64,000 nucleotides of DNA from Candidatus Endonucleibacter sp. (ex Gigantidas childressi) (GTDB taxonomy: Bacteria > Pseudomonadota > Gammaproteobacteria > Pseudomonadales > Endozoicomonadaceae). Below, in pieces: positions 1-8,815 of this stretch; position 1 is the first letter of the stretch; every line of letters begins with the position of its first letter. Location of the stretch: positions 1 through 64,000 of the forward strand of contig JASXSU010000003.1 of assembly GCA_030674875.1 (NCBI GenBank), in the 5' to 3' direction. The translations under genes and the position numbers were made by a program. The notes beneath the pieces were generated by a model. It was not told the DNA's origin. It searched no databases and worked only from the letters and a program-made list of their open reading frames with translations.

Positions 1-1089
1 CCCTCACAATACCAGTCGTTAGGAATCGTGTGCAGGCTATCAGAGCAAACAATAAGCTGACTGTTTGGGTCATTATATTTAGGACAAGTTCTGGTTGTAG
101 CGTTAAATATTCCATCTTTACAGCAGGTTGCAATATGTTCATCGAATCCGCAAGAGCATTGCCTAAAACCATCACAAGGGACTGAGTAGCGATATGGCGC
201 ACCAGGACATTGAAACTTGCTATCATCAGCGCCAACAGGAGGCACCATATACCCAACTAATGGTGCCGTATACATTGCCTTGGGTGCAAGGCCAGACACG
301 TTTTTCACTATACGCTGGGCATAACTAACGGCTTTTTGGCTACAGCGGCTAAACCAAGATGCGCAGCTGTTTTTGTTAGCACCGATATCAGCGCTATTTT
401 TGGTATTATTATCAGAATGAATATAAAGAGCTTCACATTGAGCTTTTATATTGTTGGCTTTGTAGCGCAGGAAAGCGTTAATATTATCATCGGTATGCTT
501 CTGTTTCTCCACTTCTTCCAGCATACTACCGATGGTAATGATGTCCTGCCTATCCTTATAGCAATCACAGAGCTTAAGCATAGCTTCCATCAACGGCCTG
601 CTAACCACCGGAGCTGGTTTATTATGTATCATGTAATTCATAAAATCAGTAAACGAGGTGCCCTGGTAATAACGCAGGGATAACACACTATACAAATTAT
701 AAAGCTCAGGATATTGTCTTTGGGTACAAATTATTTTTCTTTTCTTTACACTTCTCTTCTCACCCTCATCACCCTCATCATCCCTCTAATAGCATCATTG
801 CTTTAAGAAAATCATAAACCTTTATAACAGGCTCTTTTCTTAAAACGGTAAGGCATTCATCTAAATAATTAGGCTTGTTTAATAACATCACTATCGGTTG
901 GATGGTTGTTGTATTCTGGCAGTTTTCGTTGGCTGCGTAGATTGGCAAGGTGGCTAGCAGTATTAATGCTATTAGTAAATAACAAAAATAATTGATATAT
1001 CTTAAGCGCTTTAAGTTATAACAAGGAAGCAAGGGAATAAAGCTCAGTAACTGAGAGCATAGACGACGATTAGTAGCTATAACGTCCAA
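1..1089 (-). pseudogene. LDLa-module membrane protein, copy 1 (frameshifted, cut by window edge)
   Basis: Same N terminus as the intact copies (signal peptide, then a helical domain), but one extra G near 782-784, at the start of the acidic DEG repeat, changes Glu-Asp-Asp to Glu-Gly-stop at 778. Below that point the sequence continues as an otherwise normal copy in another frame through the first LDLa modules until position 1. The C terminus lies outside the window. Because the insertion sits beside a slippage-prone 9-bp repeat, it could be a reversible off state rather than decay; the remaining visible sequence shows no other damage. Confidence 0.85.
763..786 (-). repeat. 9-bp DEG-coding microsatellite with frameshift (copy 1)
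   Basis: Repeats of GATGAGGGT (minus strand), encoding Asp-Glu-Gly, with one extra G at the 5' border that puts the rest of the gene out of frame. Homologous tracts in the other copies lie near 3205-3238, 5677-5699, 8138-8158, 10598-10622 and 13063-13105, and their lengths differ. Confidence 0.8.
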
Positions 1090-1439
1090 AATAAGAGCCC
1101 TCTGAAAAGGATAAGGAGAAGTTGACGGTAGATGAATTAAGAACAGCTGCGTAATATATTTTACGGAGCATATAGCGGTAATTGGCCAGGTTACTTTTGC
1201 TGAATCTTAGCAAATCGTGCAAGACATAAATTAGAAGCAGTTATAACATTCATCCATCAGGATGAAAAGGCTTTTCTATTTGTAAAGATAGGGTATTTGT
1301 TTTTTTCCATATAATATGCATATAAATCACACGAATGATCTATACACTATACATAACAATGCATCAATCTATTCCGCAAAGACAATAAATAAACGAAGCT
1401 GAAATCACCTACGGGGGATAGGTGACTATGGGGGTCAGC
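1090..1439. other. Conserved ~350-bp spacer between array genes
   Basis: Spacers at 1090-1439, 3543-3893, 6006-6355, 8465-8815 and 10925-11276 are close to identical and hold no gene. Shared parts: a hairpin 14-15 bp past each upstream-lying gene's stop; a second inverted repeat (TTCATCC, 4-base loop, GGATGAA; 3702-3719 in the second spacer); and an AT-rich stretch with TATAAT-like hexamers about 200-240 bp before the next start, where a promoter may lie. The ~60 codons upstream of each start stay open in frame but contain no ATG or GTG. Confidence 0.75.
1405..1425 (-). terminator. Hairpin after LDLa copy 2
   Basis: Perfect 7-bp inverted repeat TCACCTA / TAGGTGA around a G-rich 7-base loop, 14 bp past the stop at 1440. 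There is no clear T-run on the minus strand, so factor-independent termination is uncertain; it may be an mRNA 3' stabiliser. Confidence 0.45.
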
Positions 1440-3542
1440 TCAATAAGAGCTTTCCTCATCGCATTCTTCTGGCTGTCTGTACTTACAGTAAGTACATAGA
1501 TAATTTATAGGCTCAGTAATAGGGCTTAAAAGCCATGCAAGCGTGCCTTTAATGGTTTTTGTTTTTCTGTACTTTACAAGCATGGCAGCATAAGTTACAC
1601 ATACTATAGTTCCAGCTAATAGCAATCCTGTAGTAGAAGATGTTGAGTCAATAACATCGTGCTGGGTTCCATGGCAGTTGTGTTCGCCATTATTATAGTT
1701 GAATTCATTTAAAATAAGTGTTCCATTTCTGCAATAACAGTCGGTAAGATCTGTGCCACTGAAACGTTCATTACTGCTGTGAGGACAGTCGTGATTGCTA
1801 TTGCAGAGACTTTCTTCTGATAATGTAATTCCATTATCACAGACAAAAAGCCGTTGATTTAAATCCCCTTTTTTAATGCAAAACTTGGGTGTGTTATTAA
1901 CCTCGTTGCTCCACCCTTCACAGCAGTCTAAGGCTTGTTCATCACTGCCGTCACTGCAGTCTATTTCACCATTACATTGAAGCTCAGCTAAAATAAGAGC
2001 GGTGTTATTACTGCAACTAAAGCAGGTAGGATTTGTGCCGTTGACGCTAAGATTACTCTTGTCCCTGCACTGATGGTCAGGGTTGTAGCTTCTCTTGCAG
2101 CGCCACTTTGAGTTGAGCGTTTGTTGATTATCACAAACAAACATATGCAAGTCGTTATAAGCATGAGTGCAAGTCTTAGTCGTATAGTTGACTCCTAATA
2201 TTCCATTTTCACAGCAATTTGAAGCTTGTTGGTCGCTAAAATCACTGCAAAAAGAGATACTACCAGTACACAGCCAGTGTGCAGCGATCGATTGTTCATT
2301 GTTCTCACAAATAAATAACTTTTTGGCTGGATTACCCTTTCTAGTACAAATCCTAGTTACATTGTTAACCCCCGAGTCCCCTTCTTCGCAACAGATTGAA
2401 GACATGTTACCGGTGTTCTTTGGGCAGTTAGGAAAGAGGTGCCTACCCTCACAATACCCGTCGTTAGGAATCGTGTACCGGTTATCATAGCAAACAAGAA
2501 GCTGACTGTTTGGATCATTATATTTAGGACAAGTTCTGGTTGTAGCGTTAAATTTTCCATCTTTACAGCAGGTTGTAATAAGTTCATCGAATCCGTCAGG
2601 GCAGTGCCTAAAACCATCACAAGGGACTGAGTAGCTAGATGGCGCACCAGGACATTGAAGCTTGCTATCATCAGCGCCAACAGGAGGCACCATATACCCA
2701 ACTAATGGTGCCGTATACATTGCCTTGGGTGCAAGGCCAGACACGTTTTTCACTATACGCTGGGCATAACTAACGGCTTTTTGGCTACAGCGGCTAAACC
2801 AAGATGCGCAGTTTTTTTTGTTAGCACCGCTATCAGCGCTATTTTTGGTATCATTATCAGAATGAATATAAAGAGCTTCACATTGAGCTTTTATATTGTT
2901 GGCTTTGTAGCGCAGGAAAGCGTTAATATTATCATCGGTATGCTTCTGTTTCTCCACTTCTTCCAGCATACTACCGACGGTAATGATGTCCTGCCTATCC
3001 TTATAGCAATCACAGAGCTTAAGCATAGCTTCCATCAACGGCCTGCTAACCACCGGAGCTGGTTTATTATGTATCATGTAATTCATAAAATCAGTAAACG
3101 AGGTGCCCTGGTAATAACGCAGGGATAACACACTATACAAATTATAAAGCTCAGGATATTGTCTTTGGGTACAAATTATTTTTCGTTTCTTTACACTTCT
3201 CTTCTCACCCTCATCACCCTCATCACCCTCATCATCCTCTAATAGCATCATTGCTTTAAGAAAATCATAAACCTTTATAACAGGCTCTTTTCTTAAAACG
3301 GTAAGGCATTCATCTAAATAATTAGGCTTGTTTAATAACATCACTATCGGTTGGATGGTTGTTGTATTCTGGCAGTTTTCGTTGGCTGCGTAGATTGGCA
3401 AGGTGGCTAGCAGTATTAATGCTATTAGTAAATAACAAAAATAATTTATATATCTTAAGCGCTTTAAGTTATAACAAGGAAGCAAGGTAATAAAGCTCAG
3501 TAACTGAGAGTATAGACGACGATTAGTAGCTATAACGTCCAA
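1440..3542 (-). CDS. LDL-receptor class A module membrane protein, copy 2 (700 aa)
   Basis: Seen: a ~28-residue lead, a hydrophobic export signal (about 28-52, ending PIYAA), a predicted-helical domain (55-265) with an acidic DEG-repeat linker near 101-112, about six cysteine-rich modules (about 290-605), one transmembrane helix (about 635-655) followed by basic residues, and a short cytoplasmic tail. Module 5 (about 504-540) carries the LDLa hallmark CSDGSDE, the calcium-binding signature of the family. The layout is that of a type I surface protein like animal lipoprotein receptors. The modules lack the usual third cysteine and end in an extra CC pair. Each linker has an N-x-T motif before the next cysteine. 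Start: TTG at 3542 preceded by AGAGGG; there is no in-frame ATG before the signal sequence. Function unknown; adhesion or ligand capture is inference. Confidence 0.85.
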   Translation of the reverse strand: MDVIATNRRLYSQLLSFITLLPCYNLKRLRYINYFCYLLIALILLATLPIYAANENCQNTTTIQPIVMLLNKPNYLDECLTVLRKEPVIKVYDFLKAMMLLEDDEGDEGDEGEKRSVKKRKIICTQRQYPELYNLYSVLSLRYYQGTSFTDFMNYMIHNKPAPVVSRPLMEAMLKLCDCYKDRQDIITVGSMLEEVEKQKHTDDNINAFLRYKANNIKAQCEALYIHSDNDTKNSADSGANKKNCASWFSRCSQKAVSYAQRIVKNVSGLAPKAMYTAPLVGYMVPPVGADDSKLQCPGAPSSYSVPCDGFRHCPDGFDELITTCCKDGKFNATTRTCPKYNDPNSQLLVCYDNRYTIPNDGYCEGRHLFPNCPKNTGNMSSICCEEGDSGVNNVTRICTRKGNPAKKLFICENNEQSIAAHWLCTGSISFCSDFSDQQASNCCENGILGVNYTTKTCTHAYNDLHMFVCDNQQTLNSKWRCKRSYNPDHQCRDKSNLSVNGTNPTCFSCSNNTALILAELQCNGEIDCSDGSDEQALDCCEGWSNEVNNTPKFCIKKGDLNQRLFVCDNGITLSEESLCNSNHDCPHSSNERFSGTDLTDCYCRNGTLILNEFNYNNGEHNCHGTQHDVIDSTSSTTGLLLAGTIVCVTYAAMLVKYRKTKTIKGTLAWLLSPITEPINYLCTYCKYRQPEECDEESSY
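3205..3238 (-). repeat. 9-bp DEG-coding microsatellite, copy 2
   Basis: Three GATGAGGGT units in frame, encoding D-D-E-G-D-E-G-D-E-G before EKRSVKKRK. Copies 3 to 6 carry EGEG, DDG, a shortened GDEGDEG and a lengthened DEGDEGDKG version, so the linker length and charge vary. Confidence 0.8.
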
Positions 3543-3858
3543 AATAAGAGCCCTCTGAAAAGGATAAGGAGAAGTTGACGGTAGATGAATTAAGAACAGC
3601 TGCGTAATATATTTTACGGAGCATATAGCGGTAATTGGCCAGGTTACTTTGTCTGAATCTTAGCAAATCGTGCAAGACATAAATTAGAAACAGTTATAAC
3701 ATTCATCCATTAGGATGAAAAGGCTTTTCTATTTGTAAAGATAGGGTATTTGTTTTTTTCCCATATAATATGCATATAAATCACACGAATTATCTATACA
3801 CTATACATAACAATGCATCAATCTATTCCGCACAGACAATACATAAACGAAGCTGAAA

Positions 3859-3879
3859 TCACCTACGGGGGATAGGTGA
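3859..3879 (-). terminator. Hairpin after LDLa copy 3
   Basis: Same 7-bp stem as at 1405, 15 bp past the stop at 3894. Confidence 0.45.
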
Positions 3880-3893
3880 TTATGGGGGTAAGC

Positions 3894-6005
3894 TCAATCA
3901 GCACTTGGATCTGCACTTTCCTCATCGCATTCTTCTAGCCGTCTGTACTTACAGTAACTACGTAGATAATTTACAGGCTCAGTAATAGGGCTTAAAAGCC
4001 ATGCAAGCGTGCCTTTAATGGTTTTTGTTTTTCTGTGCTTTACAAGCATGGCGGCATAAGTTACACATACTACAGTTCCAGCTAATAGCAATCCTGTAGT
4101 AGAAGATGTTGAGTCAATAACATCGTGCTGGGTTCCATGGCAGTTGTGTTCGCCATTATTATAGTTGAACTCATTTAAAATAAGTGCTCCATTTCTGCAA
4201 TAACAGTCGGTAGGATCTGTGCCACTGAAACTTTCATTACTGCTGTGAGAACAGTCGTGATTGCTATTGCAGAGACTTTCTTCTGATAATGTAATTCCAT
4301 TATCACAGACAAAAAGCAGTTGATTTAAATCCCCTTTTTTAATGCAAAACTTGGTTGTGTTATTAACCTCGTTGCTCCACCCTTCACAGCAGTCTAAGGC
4401 TTGTTCATCACTGCCGTCACTGCAGTCTATTTCACCATTACATTGAAGCTCAGCTAAAATAAGAGCGTTGTTATTACTGCAACTAAAGCAGGTAGGATTT
4501 GTGCCGTTGACGCTAATATTACTCTTGTCCCTGCACTGATGGTTAGGGTTGTAGCTTCTCTTGCAGCGCCACTGTGAGTTGAGAGTTTGTTGATTATCAC
4601 AAACAAACATATGCAAGTCGCTATAAGCATGAGTGCAAGTCTTAGTCGTATAGTTGATTCCTAATATTCCATTTTCACAGCAATTTGAAGCTTGTTGGTC
4701 GCTAAGATCACTGCAAAAAGAGATACTACCAGTACACTGCCAGTATTCAGCGATCGATTGTTCATTGTTCTCACAAATAAATACCTTTTTGGCTGGATTA
4801 CCCTTTCTAGTACAAATCCTAGTTACATTGTTAACCCCCGAGTCCCCTTCTTCGCAACAGATTGAAGACATGTTACCGGTGTTCTTTGGGCAGGGAAGGT
4901 CGATGTGGTGCCTACCCTCACAATACCAGTCGTTAGGAATCGTGTACCGGTTATCATAGCAAACAAGAAGCTGACTGTTTGGATCATTATATTTAGGACA
5001 AGTTCTGGTTGTAGCGTTAAATATTCCATCTTTACAGCAGGTTGTAATAAGTTCATCGAATCCGCCAGGGCATTGCTTAAAACCATCACAAGGGACTGAG
5101 TAGCGAGATGGCGCACCAGGACATTGAAACTTGCTATCATCAGCGCCAACAGGAGGCACCATATACCCAACTAATGGTGCCGTATACATTGCCTTGGGTG
5201 CAAGGCCAGACACGTTTTTCACTATACGCTGGGCATAACTAACGGCTTTTTGGCTACAGCGGCTAAACCAAGATGCGCAGCTTTTTTTGTTAGCACCGAT
5301 ATCAGCGCTATTTTTGGTATTATTATCAGAATGAATATAAAGAGCTTCACATTGAGCTTTTATATTGTTGGCTTTGTAGCGCAGGAAAGCGTTAATATTA
5401 TCATCGGTATGCTTCTGTTTCTCCACTTCTTCCAGCATACTACCGATGGTAATGATGTCCTGCCTATCCTTATAGCAATCACAGAGCTTAAGCATAGCTT
5501 CCATCAACGGCCTGCTAACCACCGGAGCTGGTTTATTATGTATCATGTAATTCATAAAATCAGTAAACGAGGTGCCCTGGTAATAACGCAGGGATAACAC
5601 ACTATACAAATTATAAAGCTCAGGATATTGTCTTTGGGTACAAATTATTTTTCTTTTCTTTACACTTCTCTTCTCACCCTCACCCTCACCCTCATCATCC
5701 TCTAATAGCATCATTGCTTTAAGAAAATCATAAACCTTTATAACAGGCTCTTTTCTTAAAACGGTAAGGCATTCATCTAAATAATTAGGCTTGTTTAATA
5801 ACATCACTATCGGTTGGATGGTTGTTGTATTCTGGCAGTTTTCGTTGGCTGCGTAGATTGGCAAGGTGGCTAGCAGTATTAATGCTATTAGTAAATAACA
5901 AAAATAATTTATATATCTTAAGCGCTTTAAGTTATAACAAGGAAGCAATTGAATAAAGCTCAGTAACTGAGAGTATAGACGACGATTAGTAGCTATAACG
6001 TCCAA
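3894..6005 (-). CDS. LDL-receptor class A module membrane protein, copy 3 (703 aa)
   Basis: Intact paralogue of copy 2 with the same domain order. Differences: a shorter acidic linker (DDEGEGEGEKRS), module-2 loop WYCEGRHHIDLPC, a membrane-flanking His for Tyr (KHRKTK), and a C-terminal tail ending in ADPSAD in place of the copy 2 ending ESSY. The TTG start at 6005 is shared. Confidence 0.85.
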   Translation of the reverse strand: MDVIATNRRLYSQLLSFIQLLPCYNLKRLRYINYFCYLLIALILLATLPIYAANENCQNTTTIQPIVMLLNKPNYLDECLTVLRKEPVIKVYDFLKAMMLLEDDEGEGEGEKRSVKKRKIICTQRQYPELYNLYSVLSLRYYQGTSFTDFMNYMIHNKPAPVVSRPLMEAMLKLCDCYKDRQDIITIGSMLEEVEKQKHTDDNINAFLRYKANNIKAQCEALYIHSDNNTKNSADIGANKKSCASWFSRCSQKAVSYAQRIVKNVSGLAPKAMYTAPLVGYMVPPVGADDSKFQCPGAPSRYSVPCDGFKQCPGGFDELITTCCKDGIFNATTRTCPKYNDPNSQLLVCYDNRYTIPNDWYCEGRHHIDLPCPKNTGNMSSICCEEGDSGVNNVTRICTRKGNPAKKVFICENNEQSIAEYWQCTGSISFCSDLSDQQASNCCENGILGINYTTKTCTHAYSDLHMFVCDNQQTLNSQWRCKRSYNPNHQCRDKSNISVNGTNPTCFSCSNNNALILAELQCNGEIDCSDGSDEQALDCCEGWSNEVNNTTKFCIKKGDLNQLLFVCDNGITLSEESLCNSNHDCSHSSNESFSGTDPTDCYCRNGALILNEFNYNNGEHNCHGTQHDVIDSTSSTTGLLLAGTVVCVTYAAMLVKHRKTKTIKGTLAWLLSPITEPVNYLRSYCKYRRLEECDEESADPSAD

Positions 6006-6320
6006 AATAAGAGCCCTCTGAAAAGGATAAGGAGAAGTTGACGGTAGATGAATTAAGAACAGCTGCGTAATATATTTTACGGAGCATATAGTGGTAATTG
6101 GCCAGGTTACTTTGTCTGAATATTAGCAAATGGTGCTAAGACATAAATTAGAGAAAGTTATAACATTCATCCATTAGGATGAAAAGGCTTTTCTATTTGT
6201 AAAGATAGGGTATTTGTTTTTTCCATATAATCTGCATATAAATCACACGAATTATCTATACACTATACATAACAATGCATCAATCTATTCCGCAAAGACA
6301 ATAAACAAACGAAGCTGAAA

Positions 6321-6341
6321 TCACCTACGGGGGATAGGTGA
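6321..6341 (-). terminator. Hairpin after LDLa copy 4
   Basis: TCACCTA / TAGGTGA stem with G-rich loop, 15 bp past the stop at 6356. Confidence 0.45.
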
Positions 6342-6355
6342 TTATGGGGGTCAGC

Positions 6356-8464
6356 TCAATCAGCACTTGGATATGCACTTTCCTCATCGCATTCTTCTAG
6401 CCGTCTGTACTTACAGTAACTACGTAGATAATTTACAGGCTCAGTAATAGGGCTTAAAAGCCATGCAAGCGTGCCTTTAATGGTTTTTGTTTTTCTGTAC
6501 TTTACAAGCATGGCGGCATAAGTTACACATACTACAGTTCCAGCTAATAGCAATCCTGTAGTAGAAGATGTTGAGTCAATAACATCGTGCTGGGTTCCAT
6601 GGCAGTTGTGTTCGGTATTATTATAGTTGAACTCATTTAAAATAAGTGCTCCATTTCTGCAATAACAATCGGTAGGATCTGTGCCACTGAAACTTTCATT
6701 GCTGCTGTGAGAACAGTCGTGATTGCTATTGCAGAGACTTTCTTCTGATAATGTGATTCCATTATCACAGACAAAAAGCCGTTGATTTAAATCCCCTTTT
6801 TTAATGCAAAACTTGGTTGTGTTATTAACCTCGTTGCTCCACCCTTCACAGCAGTCTAAGGCTTGTTCATCACTGCCGTCACTGCAGTCTATTTCACCAT
6901 TACATTGAAGCTCAGCTAAAATAAGAGCGTTGTTATTACTGCAACTAAAGCAGGTAGGATTTGTGCCGTTGACGCTAATATTACTCTTGTCCCTGCACTG
7001 ATGGTCAGGGTTGTAGCTTCTCTTGCAGCGCCAATGTAAATCGAGAGTTTGTTGATTATCACAAACAAACATATGAGAGTCCCCATGAGCATGAGGGCAA
7101 GTCTTAGTCGTATAGTTGATTCCTAATATTCCATTTTCACAGCAATTTGAAGCTTGTTGGTCGCTAAAATCACTGCAAAAAGAGATACTACCAGTACACA
7201 GCCAGTGTGCAGCGACCGATTGTTCATTGTTCTCACAAATAAATACCTTTTTGGCTGGATTACCCTTTCTAGTACAAATTCTAGTTACATTGTTAATATC
7301 TGAGGCCCCATCTTCACAACAGATTGAAGATATGTCACCGATGCTCTTTGGACAGAGAGGAAAGAGGTGGTGCCTACGCTCACAATACCAGTCGTTAGGA
7401 ATCGTGTACCGGTTATCATAGCAAACAAGAAGCTGACTGTTTGGATCATTATATTTAGGACAAGTTCTGGTTGTAGCGTTAAATATTCCATCTTTACAGC
7501 AGGTTGTAATAAGTTCATCGAATCCGCCAGGGCATTGCTTAAAACCATCACAAGGGACTGAGTAGCGAGATGGCGCACCAGGACATTGAAACTTGCTATC
7601 ATCAGCGCCAACAGGAGACACCATATACCCAACTAATGGTGCCGTATACATTGCCTTGGGTGCAAGGCCAGACACGTTTTTCACTATACGCTGGGCATAA
7701 CTAACGGCTTTTTGGCTACAGCGGCTAAACCAAGATGCGCAGTTTTTTTTGTTAGCACCGCTATCAGCGCTATTTTTGGTATCATTATCAGAATGAATAT
7801 AAAGAGCTTCACATTGAGCTTTTATATTGTTGGCTTTGTAGCGAAGGAAAGCGTTAATATTATCATCGGTATGCTTCTGTTTCTCCACTTCTTCCAGCAT
7901 ACTACCGACGGTAATGATGTCCTGCCTAGCCTTATAGCAATCACAGAGCTTAAGCATAGCTTCCATCAACGGCCTGCTAACCACCGGAGCTGGTTTATTA
8001 TGTATAATGTAATTCATAAAATCAGTAAACGAGGTGCCCTGGTAATAGCGCAGGGATAACACACTATACAAATTATAAAGCTCAGGATATTGTCTTTGGA
8101 TACAAATTATTTTTCTTTCCTTTACACTTCTCTTCTCACCATCATCACCCTCATCATCCTCTAATAGCATCATTGCTTTAAGAAAATCATAAACCTTTAT
8201 AACAGGCTCTTTTCTTAAAACGGTAAGGCATTCATCTAAATAATTAGGCTTGTTTAATAACATCACTATCGGTTGTATGGTTGTTGTATTCTGGCAGTTT
8301 TCGTTGGCTGCGTAGATTGGCAAGGTGGCTAGCAGTATTAATGCTATTAGTAAATAACAAAAATAATTTATATATCTTAAGCGCTTTAAGTTATAACAAG
8401 GAAGCAAGGTAATAAAGCTCAGTAACTGAGAGTATAGACGACTATTAGTAGCTATAACGTCCAA
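6356..8464 (-). CDS. LDL-receptor class A module membrane protein, copy 4 (702 aa)
   Basis: Intact paralogue. Distinct from its neighbours mainly in module 2 and the linker after it (CERRHHLFPLCPKSIGDISS, then EDGASDINN) and in modules 3 and 4 (HAHGDSHMF, TLDLHWRC). N-terminal domain, module 5 and membrane anchor are practically unchanged. The acidic linker is DDEGDDGEKRSVKERK. TTG start at 8464. Confidence 0.85.
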   Translation of the reverse strand: MDVIATNSRLYSQLLSFITLLPCYNLKRLRYINYFCYLLIALILLATLPIYAANENCQNTTTIQPIVMLLNKPNYLDECLTVLRKEPVIKVYDFLKAMMLLEDDEGDDGEKRSVKERKIICIQRQYPELYNLYSVLSLRYYQGTSFTDFMNYIIHNKPAPVVSRPLMEAMLKLCDCYKARQDIITVGSMLEEVEKQKHTDDNINAFLRYKANNIKAQCEALYIHSDNDTKNSADSGANKKNCASWFSRCSQKAVSYAQRIVKNVSGLAPKAMYTAPLVGYMVSPVGADDSKFQCPGAPSRYSVPCDGFKQCPGGFDELITTCCKDGIFNATTRTCPKYNDPNSQLLVCYDNRYTIPNDWYCERRHHLFPLCPKSIGDISSICCEDGASDINNVTRICTRKGNPAKKVFICENNEQSVAAHWLCTGSISFCSDFSDQQASNCCENGILGINYTTKTCPHAHGDSHMFVCDNQQTLDLHWRCKRSYNPDHQCRDKSNISVNGTNPTCFSCSNNNALILAELQCNGEIDCSDGSDEQALDCCEGWSNEVNNTTKFCIKKGDLNQRLFVCDNGITLSEESLCNSNHDCSHSSNESFSGTDPTDCYCRNGALILNEFNYNNTEHNCHGTQHDVIDSTSSTTGLLLAGTVVCVTYAAMLVKYRKTKTIKGTLAWLLSPITEPVNYLRSYCKYRRLEECDEESAYPSAD

Positions 8465-8780
8465 AATAAGATCCCTCTGAAAAGGATAAGGAGAAGTTGA
8501 CGGTAGATGAATTAAGAACAGCTGCGTAATATATTTTACGAAGCATATAGCGGTAATTGGCCAGGTTACTTTGTCTGAATCTTAGCAAATCGTGCAAGAC
8601 ATAAATTAGAAGAAGTTATAACATTCATCCATCAGGATGAAAAGGCTTTTCTATTTGTAAAGATAGGGTATTTGTTTTTTTCCCATATAATATGCATATA
8701 AATCACACGAATTATCTATACACTATACATAACAATGCATCAATCTATTCCGTACAGACAATAAATAAACGAAGCTGAAA

Positions 8781-8801
8781 TCACCTACGGGTGATAGGTG
8801 A
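8781..8801 (-). terminator. Hairpin after LDLa copy 5
   Basis: Same stem; one loop base differs (GGGTGA in place of GGGGGA), leaving the pairing intact. Confidence 0.45.
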
Positions 8802-8815
8802 TTATGGGGGTAAGC

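Noticed and set aside
2781-3128. 115-aa plus-strand frame conserved in every LDLa unit
   Set aside because: Antisense to the conserved N-terminal coding region; conservation follows from recent duplication, and there is no ribosome site or independent feature.
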